DNA of 64,000 nucleotides from Allohahella marinimesophila (lineage in GTDB: Bacteria > Pseudomonadota > Gammaproteobacteria > Pseudomonadales > Oleiphilaceae). The stretch is taken from assembly GCF_039538005.1 (NCBI RefSeq), contig NZ_BAABBO010000021.1:1-64000 (forward strand). The letters run 5' to 3'. A model generated the notes under the pieces. It did not search any database. It had not been told where the DNA came from and saw only the letters and a program-made list of their open reading frames with translations. Shown here one piece after another: positions 9,985 to 18,783 of the stretch; the first letter of the stretch is position 1; each line of letters begins with the position of its first letter. The translations under genes and the position numbers were made by a program.

Positions 9985-11340
9985 TCAGTGGTGTTGATGG
10001 GTCTGGGCGTGCGCCCCCTCGGGCGGCTCAATCCCGCCTGTTCTCTTCAGAAATATTTGCTCCACAATCGCGATCACAATCATGGTGACGACAGCGACGC
10101 CAATCACAAAGGGATCGGTGTTCAATTTGGCCCAGACAAAGCCTCCGAGGACGAGCAAATCCAGCAAGATGGCGGTGACTGGCACCCAGGCTTTTGCCTT
10201 TACGTCTTCGCGCAGGTAGCGAATTACACCCCAATGAATAGCAATATCCATAATCAGGTAAAACACAATGCCCAGTGCTGCAATCCGCGAAAGGTCGAAG
10301 AATGCTGTGAGGATAACGCCCAGGACCACCGTGTAAACCAACGTGTGCTTCTGGATGCTCCCTGACATGCCGAAGTGACTATGGGGGACCAGCTTCATTT
10401 CAGTCAGCATCGCCAGCATTCTGGAGACGGCAAAAATGCTGGCCAGAATGCCACCGGCGGTGGCCATCATGGCAATGGCGACCGTGAACCATAGGCCATA
10501 TTCCCCCAGCGCCGGTCGCGCAGCCGCCGCCAGAGAGTAGTTCCTCGTCTCGATAATTTCAGCCAGTGACAGGTTGCTGGCAACGGCAAAACCGACCAGG
10601 GTATAGATTACAACGCAGGCCGCGATGGAAATCACGATGGCACGCCCCACATTGCGATGAGGGTCTTTCACTTCGGAGCCACTGTTGGTAATGGTTGTGA
10701 AGCCCTTGAAGGCCAGTATTCCCAATGCCGTTGCACCCAGGAAGTTACCAACGGTTCCAACTTCTCCCCGGTTTGAAAAGTCGACTGAAAGGCTGTCGGC
10801 GATCCACACGCCCGCAAGCCCAAAAATGAGAATGCCGCCGATTTTCAGAATACCGATAAAAGAGGCGATGCCCTGAATCAGGCGGTTGCTACGCAAATTG
10901 ACCAGGAAGGCCGCCACAATGAGCGACACCCCGAGAATAGGCACCATAAGACCACTGTCATCACCACCGAAAAGCTGCATGGTGTACGAGCCGAAGGTGC
11001 GGGCCAGAAAACTTTGAGCGATCACCATGGAAAAGTACATCAGCAAGGCATTGAACGCCGTTGGTAAGCGGTTTCCATAAGCCTTGTGCAGGTACATGCC
11101 AATACCCCCGGCCGAGGGGTACGCGTTGGAGATTTTAACGTAGGAATAGGCGCTGAAACTGACAACTACGGCTGCGGCCAGGAACGCCAGTGGGAACAGT
11201 AGGCCTGTCATTTGCGCCATTTGCCCGGTCAGCGCAAAGATGCCAGCGCCAATCATGACACCAGTGCCCAGCATGACGGTTCCTGCCAAGGTGAGACTGC
11301 CTTCCTGATAGCGGGTGGTTCTATCTTGCTCCTTGCTCAC
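9985..11340 (-). CDS. APC-superfamily permease
   Basis: A 451-residue transporter of the amino acid-polyamine-organocation superfamily with about 12 transmembrane segments. The N-terminal TM1 motif GTGVMIGAGIFALTGQ is typical of the fold. Substrate cannot be predicted from the sequence. The C-terminus is His-rich (HAQTHQHH). It starts with GTG, preceded by a strong AGGAGG. It is the first gene of the operon leading through the small membrane protein and copper ATPase to the ICMT-like gene. A close paralogue lies at 14224-15591; both flank the same two-component system, so a role in copper physiology (for example uptake of an amino-acid ligand) is possible but unproven. Confidence 0.85.
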   Translation of the reverse strand: MSKEQDRTTRYQEGSLTLAGTVMLGTGVMIGAGIFALTGQMAQMTGLLFPLAFLAAAVVVSFSAYSYVKISNAYPSAGGIGMYLHKAYGNRLPTAFNALLMYFSMVIAQSFLARTFGSYTMQLFGGDDSGLMVPILGVSLIVAAFLVNLRSNRLIQGIASFIGILKIGGILIFGLAGVWIADSLSVDFSNRGEVGTVGNFLGATALGILAFKGFTTITNSGSEVKDPHRNVGRAIVISIAACVVIYTLVGFAVASNLSLAEIIETRNYSLAAAARPALGEYGLWFTVAIAMMATAGGILASIFAVSRMLAMLTEMKLVPHSHFGMSGSIQKHTLVYTVVLGVILTAFFDLSRIAALGIVFYLIMDIAIHWGVIRYLREDVKAKAWVPVTAILLDLLVLGGFVWAKLNTDPFVIGVAVVTMIVIAIVEQIFLKRTGGIEPPEGAHAQTHQHH

Positions 11341-11405
11341 TCAACCTCCTGTTACTTTTTCATGGACGGTCTGGTCCCTCGGGTGTGTCGAACCGAACAC
11401 CGGGC

Positions 11406-11939
11406 TTACCTGAAGTTGACTTCGCCGTACATCCCCGCTTGATAGTGACCCGGCACGTTACAGGCAAATTCTATGTTGCCCTTCTCGGTAAACTTCCAGA
11501 CTATCTCCTGGCTTTGGCCCGGTTCCAGCAATACGCTGTTGGGATCGTCATGCTTCATGGAATGACCGTTGCCCATATTCATTTTCATCATGTCGTGATT
11601 GAGCTTGCCGCCCTGGATAACACCATGCTCGACCATCATCATCATTTTCTTCTGATGACCCGTGTGCATGACAGGGGTGCCAATATTGAATTCGTGAACC
11701 AGGTCGCCCTTGTTCTTCACCACAAATCGCACCGTTTCTCCAAGCTTTACTTCAATGGCCTCTGGCTCGTAATAGTTGTCATGCATCTCAACAGTAATAG
11801 ATCGAATACCCTCTGAAGTCTTACCAGGCTCGCCATTAGATGCGCCATTTCCGTGTCCGCCTCCATGGTTCCCCGCCGCAAAAGCTGTTGCAGATATCGA
11901 TATCGCTGCAGCTACAACCAAAAATCTTGATGCATTCAT
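11406..11939 (-). CDS. Periplasmic cupredoxin (blue-copper-fold protein)
   Basis: A 177-residue secreted protein: signal peptide at about residues 1-22, a His/Gly-rich linker (GNHGGGHGNG), then a plastocyanin-type cupredoxin domain. Type 1 copper ligands are recognisable as His in DLVHEFNIG, then Cys, His and Met in CNVPGHYQAGM near the C-terminus. A Met-rich insertion (KKMMMMVEHG and MMKMNMGNGHSM) in the middle suggests extra Cu(I) sites. It is transcribed divergently from the two-component pair at 12140, with two putative operator repeats between them. A second, shorter cupredoxin is at 30820-31326. Likely roles are periplasmic copper binding or electron transfer to the multicopper oxidases. 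Confidence 0.85.
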   Translation of the reverse strand: MNASRFLVVAAAISISATAFAAGNHGGGHGNGASNGEPGKTSEGIRSITVEMHDNYYEPEAIEVKLGETVRFVVKNKGDLVHEFNIGTPVMHTGHQKKMMMMVEHGVIQGGKLNHDMMKMNMGNGHSMKHDDPNSVLLEPGQSQEIVWKFTEKGNIEFACNVPGHYQAGMYGEVNFR

Positions 11940-12038
11940 CCCGTATTTTCCTGTGAAATAATGTGTGCGTAAACGGCAGTAGGTTCGCTCTGAAAATTGA
12001 GCAATACCAGGAATCTATTGCTACCATCGCGCACCAAC

Positions 12039-12089
12039 CTGAATTCATTCTGAAAATGTTGGACTATTTTCCCTTCAGGCTGAATTCAG
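12039..12089. promoter_or_regulatory. Paired putative CopR/CusR operators between divergent genes
   Basis: Two TTCAG-N6-TTCAG direct repeats lie in the divergent intergenic region, one on the minus strand (12039-12054) and one on the plus strand (12074-12089). They are placed to serve the cupredoxin gene and the response-regulator gene respectively, the latter 50 bp from its start. The 11-bp period matches OmpR-type tandem binding. This suggests autoregulation plus control of the cupredoxin. Confidence 0.5.
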
Positions 12090-12139
12090 GTTGATCAGGG
12101 ACACTGGTACGTTGTGTAAGCTCCGAAAAGGACAGATCA

Positions 12140-12805
12140 ATGCGTTTACTGCTCGTTGAAGATGACCGTTTACTGGCTGACGGGCTGACTAGCCAGCTTG
12201 AGAAAGCAGGTTTCAGCATCGATACAGCCTATACCGCCAGAGAAGCGGTGATTTTGGGAGAGCAGGAAGACTATCGCGCAGTTGTTCTGGACCTGGGCTT
12301 ACCCGATGGCAATGGTCTGGACGTGTTGAGGAAGTGGCGAATGAACAATGTCAGCTTTCCAGTATTGATTCTGACCGCAAGGGGTAACTGGCAGGATAAA
12401 GTGAATGGCCTGAAGGCCGGGGCAGACGATTACCTGGCCAAACCTTTTCAGACAGAAGAATTGATCGCCCGCCTCAACGCCATCGTGCGTCGAAGCGAAG
12501 GCAGGAACCATTCTCTGGTGAAGGCTGGCCGCTTTGAGTTGGACGAGAATCGCCAGAGCCTGAAACTGGATGATGGCACAGAACACACCCTGACCGGCAC
12601 TGAGTTCCGTCTGCTGCGCTGCCTGATGAGTCGTCCCGGTCGTGTCTTTTCCAAGGAGCAGCTGATGGAGCAACTCTACAGCCTGAACGACAACCCAAGT
12701 GAAAACGTCATTGAGGCTTACATTCGCAGGCTACGGAAGCTGGTGGGCAGTGAAACTATCTCAACACGGCGCGGGCAGGGGTATCTGTTCAATGAGGTTG
12801 TTTAG
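12140..12805 (+). CDS. OmpR-family response regulator, CopR/CusR-like
   Basis: A 221-residue DNA-binding response regulator. The receiver domain (about residues 1-115) has the acidic pair EDD, the phospho-acceptor Asp in VVLDLGLPDGNG and the conserved Lys in DDYLAKPF. The C-terminal winged helix (about 125-218) ends with the recognition segment NVIEAYIRRLRKLVG. Its gene overlaps the downstream sensor kinase by 14 bases, so the pair is a coupled operon. The location among copper genes and the upstream repeats point to copper-responsive control. QseB/PmrA-like relatives look similar, so the signal is inferred from context. Confidence 0.88.
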   Translation: MRLLLVEDDRLLADGLTSQLEKAGFSIDTAYTAREAVILGEQEDYRAVVLDLGLPDGNGLDVLRKWRMNNVSFPVLILTARGNWQDKVNGLKAGADDYLAKPFQTEELIARLNAIVRRSEGRNHSLVKAGRFELDENRQSLKLDDGTEHTLTGTEFRLLRCLMSRPGRVFSKEQLMEQLYSLNDNPSENVIEAYIRRLRKLVGSETISTRRGQGYLFNEVV

Positions 12806-14156
12806 ACGGCCGACCTCAGTAAAGGGAACTTTGCTTGCCCTGTTACTGCCCGCAGGCATTGGCCTGATGGCCCTTGCGTGGCTGGCACATGGTTTGTTGC
12901 TGGACCGGATGGCACGGGAATTCGTCGAGGCCCGGCTTAAGGAAGAAGTCGCATTTCTTGAACACCAGATTCGCGATTCCGACGGTAAACTGGATACCCT
13001 GCAGACCGGTGACTACTTCCAGGAGGTCTTTCATCACGCTTTCGCCATACACTCACTTTCCCAAACAATCATTTCACCGGAGCCCTGGGCGCCCTTGTTG
13101 ATGCCCTTGATTGAGTACGGCCAGGACGGCACCCTGCGGGTGCACAACTCAGAAACGCCGAATGCACCTTTGGAGATCCTCGCCTATCGAACATCGTTTC
13201 GGATAAACGAGATGCCTATCGTCGTTATCGTTTCCGAAGACCTCGGTGCATTGAAACAAAGCCAGGCCGAGTTGCATGCCTGGACGGCGATCGTTTCCAT
13301 TTTATTGGTTACGCTTCTTGTAGTCGTGATCTGGTTTGGTATTAGCCTATCCCTGAGTCCCGTTGTAACCATCAAATCAGCTTTAAGGCGCTTGCAGGAT
13401 GGCGAGATTTCACGCATTGAGGTACAGGCACCCGATGAATTTCGCCCGTTAGTCCAGCAGCTGAACCAGCTACTCAATGCTCTGGAGCAGCGGCTGGAAC
13501 GCTCACGAATTGCCCTGGCAAATTTGTCCCATAGCGTCAAAAGCCCTATAGCCGCAGTGCGACAGATATTGGCGGACAGTGACCGCGAGCTCACCAGCGA
13601 CCTCAGAAACCACATGAGAGCTCGGCTAGACGATATTGACAGACACCTTGAAGCAGAAATACGCCGAAGCCGGTTTGCCGGCCCACAGGTTGGGAAGAGC
13701 GCATATCCTGTTAAGCAGGCACGGGACCTGCTCTGGATGCTGGGACGCTTGTATCCGGAAAAATCTTTTGAACTGGCGAGCTCATTGCCCGATGAAAGTC
13801 GCTGGCTGGTTGAAGAGCATGATCTCAACGAAATCATGGGAAACCTGATCGATAACGCCGGAAAATGGTCGACGCAATGGGTTGAGCTGTCATTGGAGCA
13901 AGGCGGTGGTGTGATGCGAATAAGGGTGACCGATGATGGGCCTGGTGTTGACGAGCAAGAACTGGGGAATCTTGGTCAAAGGGGCTTGAGACTCGACGAA
14001 CAAACGCCTGGTCACGGACTTGGTCTTGCGATCGTGAGGGATATGGTGGCTCGTTACGGGGGACGTACCAGCTTTTCAAAAGAGCCGAAGGGAGGGTTAA
14101 GAGTGACGGTCGAATTGCCCGAAAAGCTCAGCGGTTCCAGCGCTGACTCACAATAG
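12792..14156 (+). CDS. Sensor histidine kinase, CopS/CusS-like
   Basis: Inner-membrane sensor partner of the preceding regulator. I choose the ATG at 12792, which overlaps the regulator's end and is followed directly by the first membrane helix (LLALLLPAGIGLMALAWLAHG); this gives 454 residues. A periplasmic sensor domain lies between that helix and a second one at about 165-190. The HAMP-like linker is followed by the H-box NLSHSVKSPIAAV and the ATPase domain with NLIDNAGKW, DDGPGVDEQELG and GHGLGLAIVRDM. It is homologous to the second sensor at 35920-37275. The sensed ligand is probably periplasmic copper or silver. Confidence 0.87.
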   Translation: MRLFRRPTSVKGTLLALLLPAGIGLMALAWLAHGLLLDRMAREFVEARLKEEVAFLEHQIRDSDGKLDTLQTGDYFQEVFHHAFAIHSLSQTIISPEPWAPLLMPLIEYGQDGTLRVHNSETPNAPLEILAYRTSFRINEMPIVVIVSEDLGALKQSQAELHAWTAIVSILLVTLLVVVIWFGISLSLSPVVTIKSALRRLQDGEISRIEVQAPDEFRPLVQQLNQLLNALEQRLERSRIALANLSHSVKSPIAAVRQILADSDRELTSDLRNHMRARLDDIDRHLEAEIRRSRFAGPQVGKSAYPVKQARDLLWMLGRLYPEKSFELASSLPDESRWLVEEHDLNEIMGNLIDNAGKWSTQWVELSLEQGGGVMRIRVTDDGPGVDEQELGNLGQRGLRLDEQTPGHGLGLAIVRDMVARYGGRTSFSKEPKGGLRVTVELPEKLSGSSADSQ

Positions 14157-14223
14157 AAATCAACTCTCTTAATGTCCCGTCAGTCAACCACGCCCCCAGT
14201 GGAGCGAGGCACCCGTGAAAACC

Positions 14224-15591
14224 TCAGCTCTTATTTTTTGCCTCGTCCCAATCTGCCGGACTCACGTAATTGCGGTCCTCTCCTTCTGAATTGCCATGAA
14301 AGCGCAGAAAGAGGCGCTCGAGAACGAAGATGGCAATGACACCCCCTGCAGCCCAATAGAGCACATAGATGTCCTGCTGCCATTTCAGCCAGATAAATGC
14401 GCCCAACACCACGAGATCGAGGATTATCGCGCTTATCATGACCCAGCCCTTGGCGTCGATATCGCTGCGCAAGTAGCGGAACACGCCCCAGTGCAAGGCG
14501 ATATCCATGATGAGGTAAAAAATGGCGCCTAGTGACGCGATCCTGCTGAGATCAAAGAACACCGTCAGCAGTGCGGCTATGACACAGACATACACTAGCA
14601 TATGGGTCTGAATGTGGCCGCTCATACCCAGATGCCGGTGCGGAATGATCTCCATCTTCGTAAGCATCGCCATCATTCGGGACACCGCGAAAATACTCGC
14701 CAGGATGCCTGAGGCTGTCGCAATGATGGCGACACCAACAGTGAACCAGACGCCGTACTTGCCAAAGGCAGGACGTGAAGCCTCAGCGAGGGCGTAATCC
14801 TTGGCTTGTACGATCTCAGGAATGGTGAGGGTGGAACCTACGGCCCACCCAACGAGCAGGTAAACGACAAGACAGAGTGTCAGGGAAATGATGATCGCCC
14901 GGCCGACATTTTTCTTCGGATCAGTCAACTCACCGCCACTGTTGGTGATAGTGGTGAAGCCCTTGTATGCAAGAATGCCCAGCGCTACAGCAGCTACAAA
15001 ACCAAGCATTCCGCCAGCAGCCCCTTCGCTATTGGCAACACTGCTAGCTGGTTGGAAGGCAAATCCGGCCATGTAGAGCGTTGCTGCTGCAAATACGAGG
15101 ATGCCGCCCACCTTGAGCGCAGCAGCCACCATAGAAATCCGGCTGATAAGCTTGTTATTGGCCACATTTACAGCAAACGCCGCTGCGATGAGGATAACGC
15201 CGAGGATAGGTACCCAGTTTGAATCTTTGTTACCACCAAAGACCTGCATGGTATAGGTGCCAAAGGTGCGGGCGACCAGGCTTTCGTTAATGATCATGGA
15301 GAAGACCATGAGCAGCGCACAGGCGCCTGTCATCACACTACGACCATAGGCCTTGTTGAGAAACATGCCGATGCCACCGGCAGACGGATAGGCATTCGCC
15401 ATCTTGACGTAACTGTAAGCGCTAAAACCGCTGATGATAGCTGCAACCAGAAACGCTAGTGGAAAAAGCGGGCCGGCCATTTCGGCCACCTGCCCTGTCA
15501 AAGCAAAAATGCCAGCGCCAATCATGACGCCTGTGCCCATGGCGACAGCGCCGGCCAAAGACAGGCTACCGGATTGGTATGGGTCGCTCAT
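14224..15591 (-). CDS. APC-superfamily permease (second copy)
   Basis: A 455-residue, roughly 12-helix permease closely similar to the product of 9985-11340 along its whole length, with the same GTGVMIGAGIFALTGQ motif in TM1 and the same SAYSYVKMANAYPSAGG block. Unlike its paralogue it lacks the His-rich C-terminal tail and instead ends in a charged tail. It is convergent with the sensor-kinase gene, and a hairpin separates it from the copper-storage gene upstream. Substrate unknown. Confidence 0.85.
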   Translation of the reverse strand: MSDPYQSGSLSLAGAVAMGTGVMIGAGIFALTGQVAEMAGPLFPLAFLVAAIISGFSAYSYVKMANAYPSAGGIGMFLNKAYGRSVMTGACALLMVFSMIINESLVARTFGTYTMQVFGGNKDSNWVPILGVILIAAAFAVNVANNKLISRISMVAAALKVGGILVFAAATLYMAGFAFQPASSVANSEGAAGGMLGFVAAVALGILAYKGFTTITNSGGELTDPKKNVGRAIIISLTLCLVVYLLVGWAVGSTLTIPEIVQAKDYALAEASRPAFGKYGVWFTVGVAIIATASGILASIFAVSRMMAMLTKMEIIPHRHLGMSGHIQTHMLVYVCVIAALLTVFFDLSRIASLGAIFYLIMDIALHWGVFRYLRSDIDAKGWVMISAIILDLVVLGAFIWLKWQQDIYVLYWAAGGVIAIFVLERLFLRFHGNSEGEDRNYVSPADWDEAKNKS

Positions 15592-15622
15592 GCGTAGTTC
15601 CCTGAGCAGAGAAGATCAGAAG

Positions 15623-15645
15623 AGACGGGTTAGTTTGACCCGTCT
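15623..15645 (-). terminator. Hairpin between copper-storage and permease genes
   Basis: A perfect 8-bp stem (AGACGGGT/ACCCGTCT) with a 7-base loop lies just downstream of the copper-storage gene on the minus strand and is followed by a pyrimidine-rich stretch. It probably ends or attenuates transcription before the permease. The trailing T-run is weak. Confidence 0.45.
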
Positions 15646-15656
15646 GGCGTGAAGTT

Positions 15657-15989
15657 TTACGCAGCCATCTTGCGGCATTCCTGGGCGCATCGTTTACAGG
15701 CTTCCGCACACTTCTGACAGTGCTCAGCGTCGTGGTGTTCGCATTCCGCGGCGCAGGCTTCGCAGATTTCGGCGCAAACCCGGCAGAGGTGACCGACATG
15801 CTCACTGCCCCGCGCCATTGCTGCCGCCGTCGTTGCACAGATGTCTGCGCAGTCGATGTCCGTCGCGATACACTTTGCCATCATCTTGACATCGTCTTCC
15901 TGCAGGCAGGCAGATGCGCAAAAATTGCAGGCCTCAAAGCAGTCGAGGCAGGCCTTGATACAGTCTTTGTATTTATCGGTGTGGGACAT
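15657..15989 (-). CDS. Cytosolic four-helix-bundle copper-storage protein (Csp/DUF326)
   Basis: A 110-residue protein with 19 cysteines spaced mostly as CxxC and CxxxC along amphipathic helices (for example CIKACLDCFEACNFCASAC), plus His clusters. This is the pattern of Csp proteins, where Cys side chains fill the core of a four-helix bundle and bind many Cu(I) ions. There is no signal peptide, so it resembles the cytosolic Csp3 type. It would buffer cytosolic copper alongside the export ATPases. It is divergent from the second ATPase gene, with about 220 bp between the starts. Confidence 0.9.
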   Translation of the reverse strand: MSHTDKYKDCIKACLDCFEACNFCASACLQEDDVKMMAKCIATDIDCADICATTAAAMARGSEHVGHLCRVCAEICEACAAECEHHDAEHCQKCAEACKRCAQECRKMAA

Positions 15990-16210
15990 GATCTTTTCCT
16001 TGTTTGCTTCAGAGGAGGATCAGTTGCATGTAAGGTAGCAACCAATCAGCTTGAGAAAACTGCAGTTGCCTTTCCCTCGGTCGGTGGTACGGCAGGCCCA
16101 CATTGCCAGATCTTCGGCATGCACTTGATGTGGATCAATAGATCCACCAGGGGGACACCATAAGATAAGGATGTACCTTGGAAAGGTGCCGTCTAAAGGA
16201 AGAAGCCACC

Positions 16211-18490
16211 ATGAATGAAGCCGCCAGAATCAACGCGCCAGTCACCACTACCCTCATCGTCCCAGGCATGGGCTCTGACCACTGTGCGGGGCTCGTTTCC
16301 GAGTCCATCCGGCGCTTGCCGGGTGTGGACAGCGTACAAACGAATATTGCCGCGCACAGGGTTACCGTAGCATCTCAAAGCGTACCACCGGAGAGCATTC
16401 GAAGAGCCGTCGAGCGGGCGGGCTACGAAGTCGACTCGGTGGATACCGGCTCTACGTCTGACTCGGAGCTGCAGTCTGAGGAGCGATATTTTAAACAGGC
16501 AGAAAAGCGGCTATGGATTGCTGGTGTTCCAACCACGATCATCATGCTCATCATGGCGCCACACATGTTTTGGCAGCCCATCCCTGGTTATCTGGCCATA
16601 GTTGCCATTCTCGCCTTTCCGGTCGTCTTCTTATTTGGGGGCTGGGCCACGCACAAGTCAGCCTGGCGCTCGCTTACCAACCGTACGGCGAACATGGATG
16701 TCCTTATTTCCATTGGCAGTCTGCCGCCTTACTTTATCGGGCTGGTTGGCTTTATCTATCCGATGACCTCTTTTATCGAAATGGCTGCGACCATCATGAC
16801 CTTCCACATGCTTGGCCGGTATCTGGAAACCAAAGCCAAAGGACGCGCTTCACAGGCCATCAAGCGACTGTTGAAGATGGGTGCAAAAACGGCCCGCGTG
16901 GAACGCGATGGTGAAGAGCTTGAAATCGCGGTCGCGGATCTCACCGTGGGGGACGTGATGATCGTACGTCCGGGTGACAAGATACCGACTGACGGCGAAG
17001 TCATTGAAGGCGTTAGCCACGTCGATGAATCCATTGCCACCGGTGAGTCTGTTCCTGTCGAAAAGACCGTCGGCGCGACCGTACTTGGCGCAACGGTTAA
17101 CAAGGAAGGACGCCTCAAGGTGCGGGCGCAGCGTGTGGGATCTGACACCTTTCTGTCACAAGTCATACGCCTTGTGGAGCAGGCCCAGGGTTCCAAGGTA
17201 CCCATACAGGAATTCGCCGATAGAGTAACGGGCCGATTTGTTCCAGCCGTTATTGTCATCGCCCTTGCCAGCTTTTTTTCCTGGCTGCTCCTGGGCGACG
17301 TTCTTCGTCCAATCCTGTTTTGGGGGGCAAGTTTCCTGCCTTGGGTAGATCCCACTGTATCAACACCAGTGGCCGCGATACTGGCTGGCGTGGCGGTACT
17401 GGTTATTGCCTGTCCTTGCGCTCTAGGCTTGGCTACACCGACAGCACTCATGGTTGGTTCTGGACTTGGCGCAGAACGTGGTGTGTTGATTCGGTCTGGT
17501 GAAGCCATTCAGACGCTGAAAGACATCAAGGTGGTTGTGCTGGACAAGACGGGAACAATTACGCGTGGCCAACCGATATTGACCGAAGTCGTCGCTGCGG
17601 CCGGCCAGGAGGAAGACTGGGTTCTGCAGCTGGCGGCAGCGGTTGAGAATGCATCAGAGCATCCACTGGCGAAAGCAGTCGTAGACGGTGCCAGAAATAA
17701 GGGATTGCCAGTTGCGGAGGTTACGGAATTTCGTTCTGTCACTGCGAGGGGCGTCGAGGGCATCGTAGACGGTCGCAAGATCCTGATCGGTAACCGGCGC
17801 TTACTGAGTGAATCCGGCATAGCCGTCGAAGCGCTGGATGAGGCTCTGGACCTGCTTGAAAGCAAAGGTCGAACGGCAGTGTTGATAGCCGAAGATGACA
17901 GGGCTATCGGCATTGTCGCGGTGGCAGATGCTGTCAAACCCGATTCGAAGTCAGCTATAGCAGCAATGCACTCGCTCGGCCTTCATGTGGTGATGATCAC
18001 AGGCGACAACGAACGAGCCGCCAAAGCTGTAGCGGCTGAAGTCGGACTGGACCAGGTGATGGCCGGTATCCTACCTGAAGGTAAAGTGGATGCGGTGCGC
18101 GAGCTGCAGCGGATTTACGGGCAGCATGTCGCCATGGTCGGCGATGGCATCAATGATGCGCCGGCTCTGAAACAGGCAAACGTTGGTATCGCCATCGGTG
18201 CCGGTGCCGACGTCGCGATCGAAGCTGCCGAGGTCACGCTGGTCAGTGGAGAGCTGTCCAAAGTCGTCGAGGCGATCAACCTTTCTCGCGCCACGTTCCG
18301 AAAGATCGTGCAGAACCTGTTTTGGGCCTGGGCGTACAACCTGGCCGCGATCCCAGTGGCAGCGCTCGGCCTACTGCACCCGATGATCGGTGTAGTGGCG
18401 ATGACCGCAAGTTCACTTTCAGTTATCGGCAACTCGATTCTCTTGAAGCGGGCAAAAATTGGCGAAGACCAGCGAGGCGCACAGTCATGA
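16211..18490 (+). CDS. Copper-type P1B ATPase with variant HMA domain
   Basis: A 759-residue metal-transporting ATPase, starting at the ATG preceded by GGAAG. An HMA-fold domain spans about residues 12-75, but its metal loop reads GMGSDHCAG, with Ser in place of the first Cys of GMxCxxC. The core has the CPC motif in VIACPCALGLATPTALMVG, the DKTGTITRGQP phosphorylation site, SEHPLAKAV and MVGDGINDAPALKQA. It is the first gene of a plus-strand operon: its stop overlaps the start of the small DUF2933-like protein (ATGA), which overlaps the ICMT-like gene. It lacks the YHS and heavy-metal-binding domains of the copA-type ATPase at 7384-9735. Cu(I) export is the best guess. Confidence 0.9.
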   Translation: MNEAARINAPVTTTLIVPGMGSDHCAGLVSESIRRLPGVDSVQTNIAAHRVTVASQSVPPESIRRAVERAGYEVDSVDTGSTSDSELQSEERYFKQAEKRLWIAGVPTTIIMLIMAPHMFWQPIPGYLAIVAILAFPVVFLFGGWATHKSAWRSLTNRTANMDVLISIGSLPPYFIGLVGFIYPMTSFIEMAATIMTFHMLGRYLETKAKGRASQAIKRLLKMGAKTARVERDGEELEIAVADLTVGDVMIVRPGDKIPTDGEVIEGVSHVDESIATGESVPVEKTVGATVLGATVNKEGRLKVRAQRVGSDTFLSQVIRLVEQAQGSKVPIQEFADRVTGRFVPAVIVIALASFFSWLLLGDVLRPILFWGASFLPWVDPTVSTPVAAILAGVAVLVIACPCALGLATPTALMVGSGLGAERGVLIRSGEAIQTLKDIKVVVLDKTGTITRGQPILTEVVAAAGQEEDWVLQLAAAVENASEHPLAKAVVDGARNKGLPVAEVTEFRSVTARGVEGIVDGRKILIGNRRLLSESGIAVEALDEALDLLESKGRTAVLIAEDDRAIGIVAVADAVKPDSKSAIAAMHSLGLHVVMITGDNERAAKAVAAEVGLDQVMAGILPEGKVDAVRELQRIYGQHVAMVGDGINDAPALKQANVGIAIGAGADVAIEAAEVTLVSGELSKVVEAINLSRATFRKIVQNLFWAWAYNLAAIPVAALGLLHPMIGVVAMTASSLSVIGNSILLKRAKIGEDQRGAQS

Positions 18491-18783
18491 ACACCAGGTT
18501 CTGGTTTTCAAAACAAGGTTTAGGCGCGGCAGCGCTCATCATCTTCACCAGCTACTTTCTATTGATGGAGCATAGAGCGCATCTGTTCCAGGCCCTCCCT
18601 TTCCTGATCATCTTGCTGTGCCCGTTAATGCACATGTTCATGCACTCGGGCCACGGCAATCACAGCCATACCACCGACAGCTCAGACGACGGCGAGCAAG
18701 CAGCGTTTCAGCGCGGACTGGACGCCGGGCGTCGCGAAGCTGGAGCGGTTGACAAGACAGGAGGCAATGATCATGCAAGGTGA
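18487..18783 (+). CDS. Small DUF2933-like membrane protein
   Basis: A 98-residue protein with two hydrophobic helices (about residues 12-27 and 34-52), a His/Met-rich segment right after them (HMFMHSGHGNHSHTT) and a polar C-terminal tail. The layout matches the DUF2933 family commonly found next to copper ATPases. The histidine-methionine cluster could bind copper at the membrane surface. Its ATG overlaps the ATPase stop, and its end overlaps the next gene, so the three genes are coupled. The start is unambiguous. Confidence 0.75.
   Translation: MNTRFWFSKQGLGAAALIIFTSYFLLMEHRAHLFQALPFLIILLCPLMHMFMHSGHGNHSHTTDSSDDGEQAAFQRGLDAGRREAGAVDKTGGNDHAR

Noticed and set aside
16020..16200. MerR/CueR-type operator upstream of the second ATPase
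   Set aside because: I looked for a dyad with 19-20 bp promoter spacing but found no convincing one, and no MerR-family gene is in the window.
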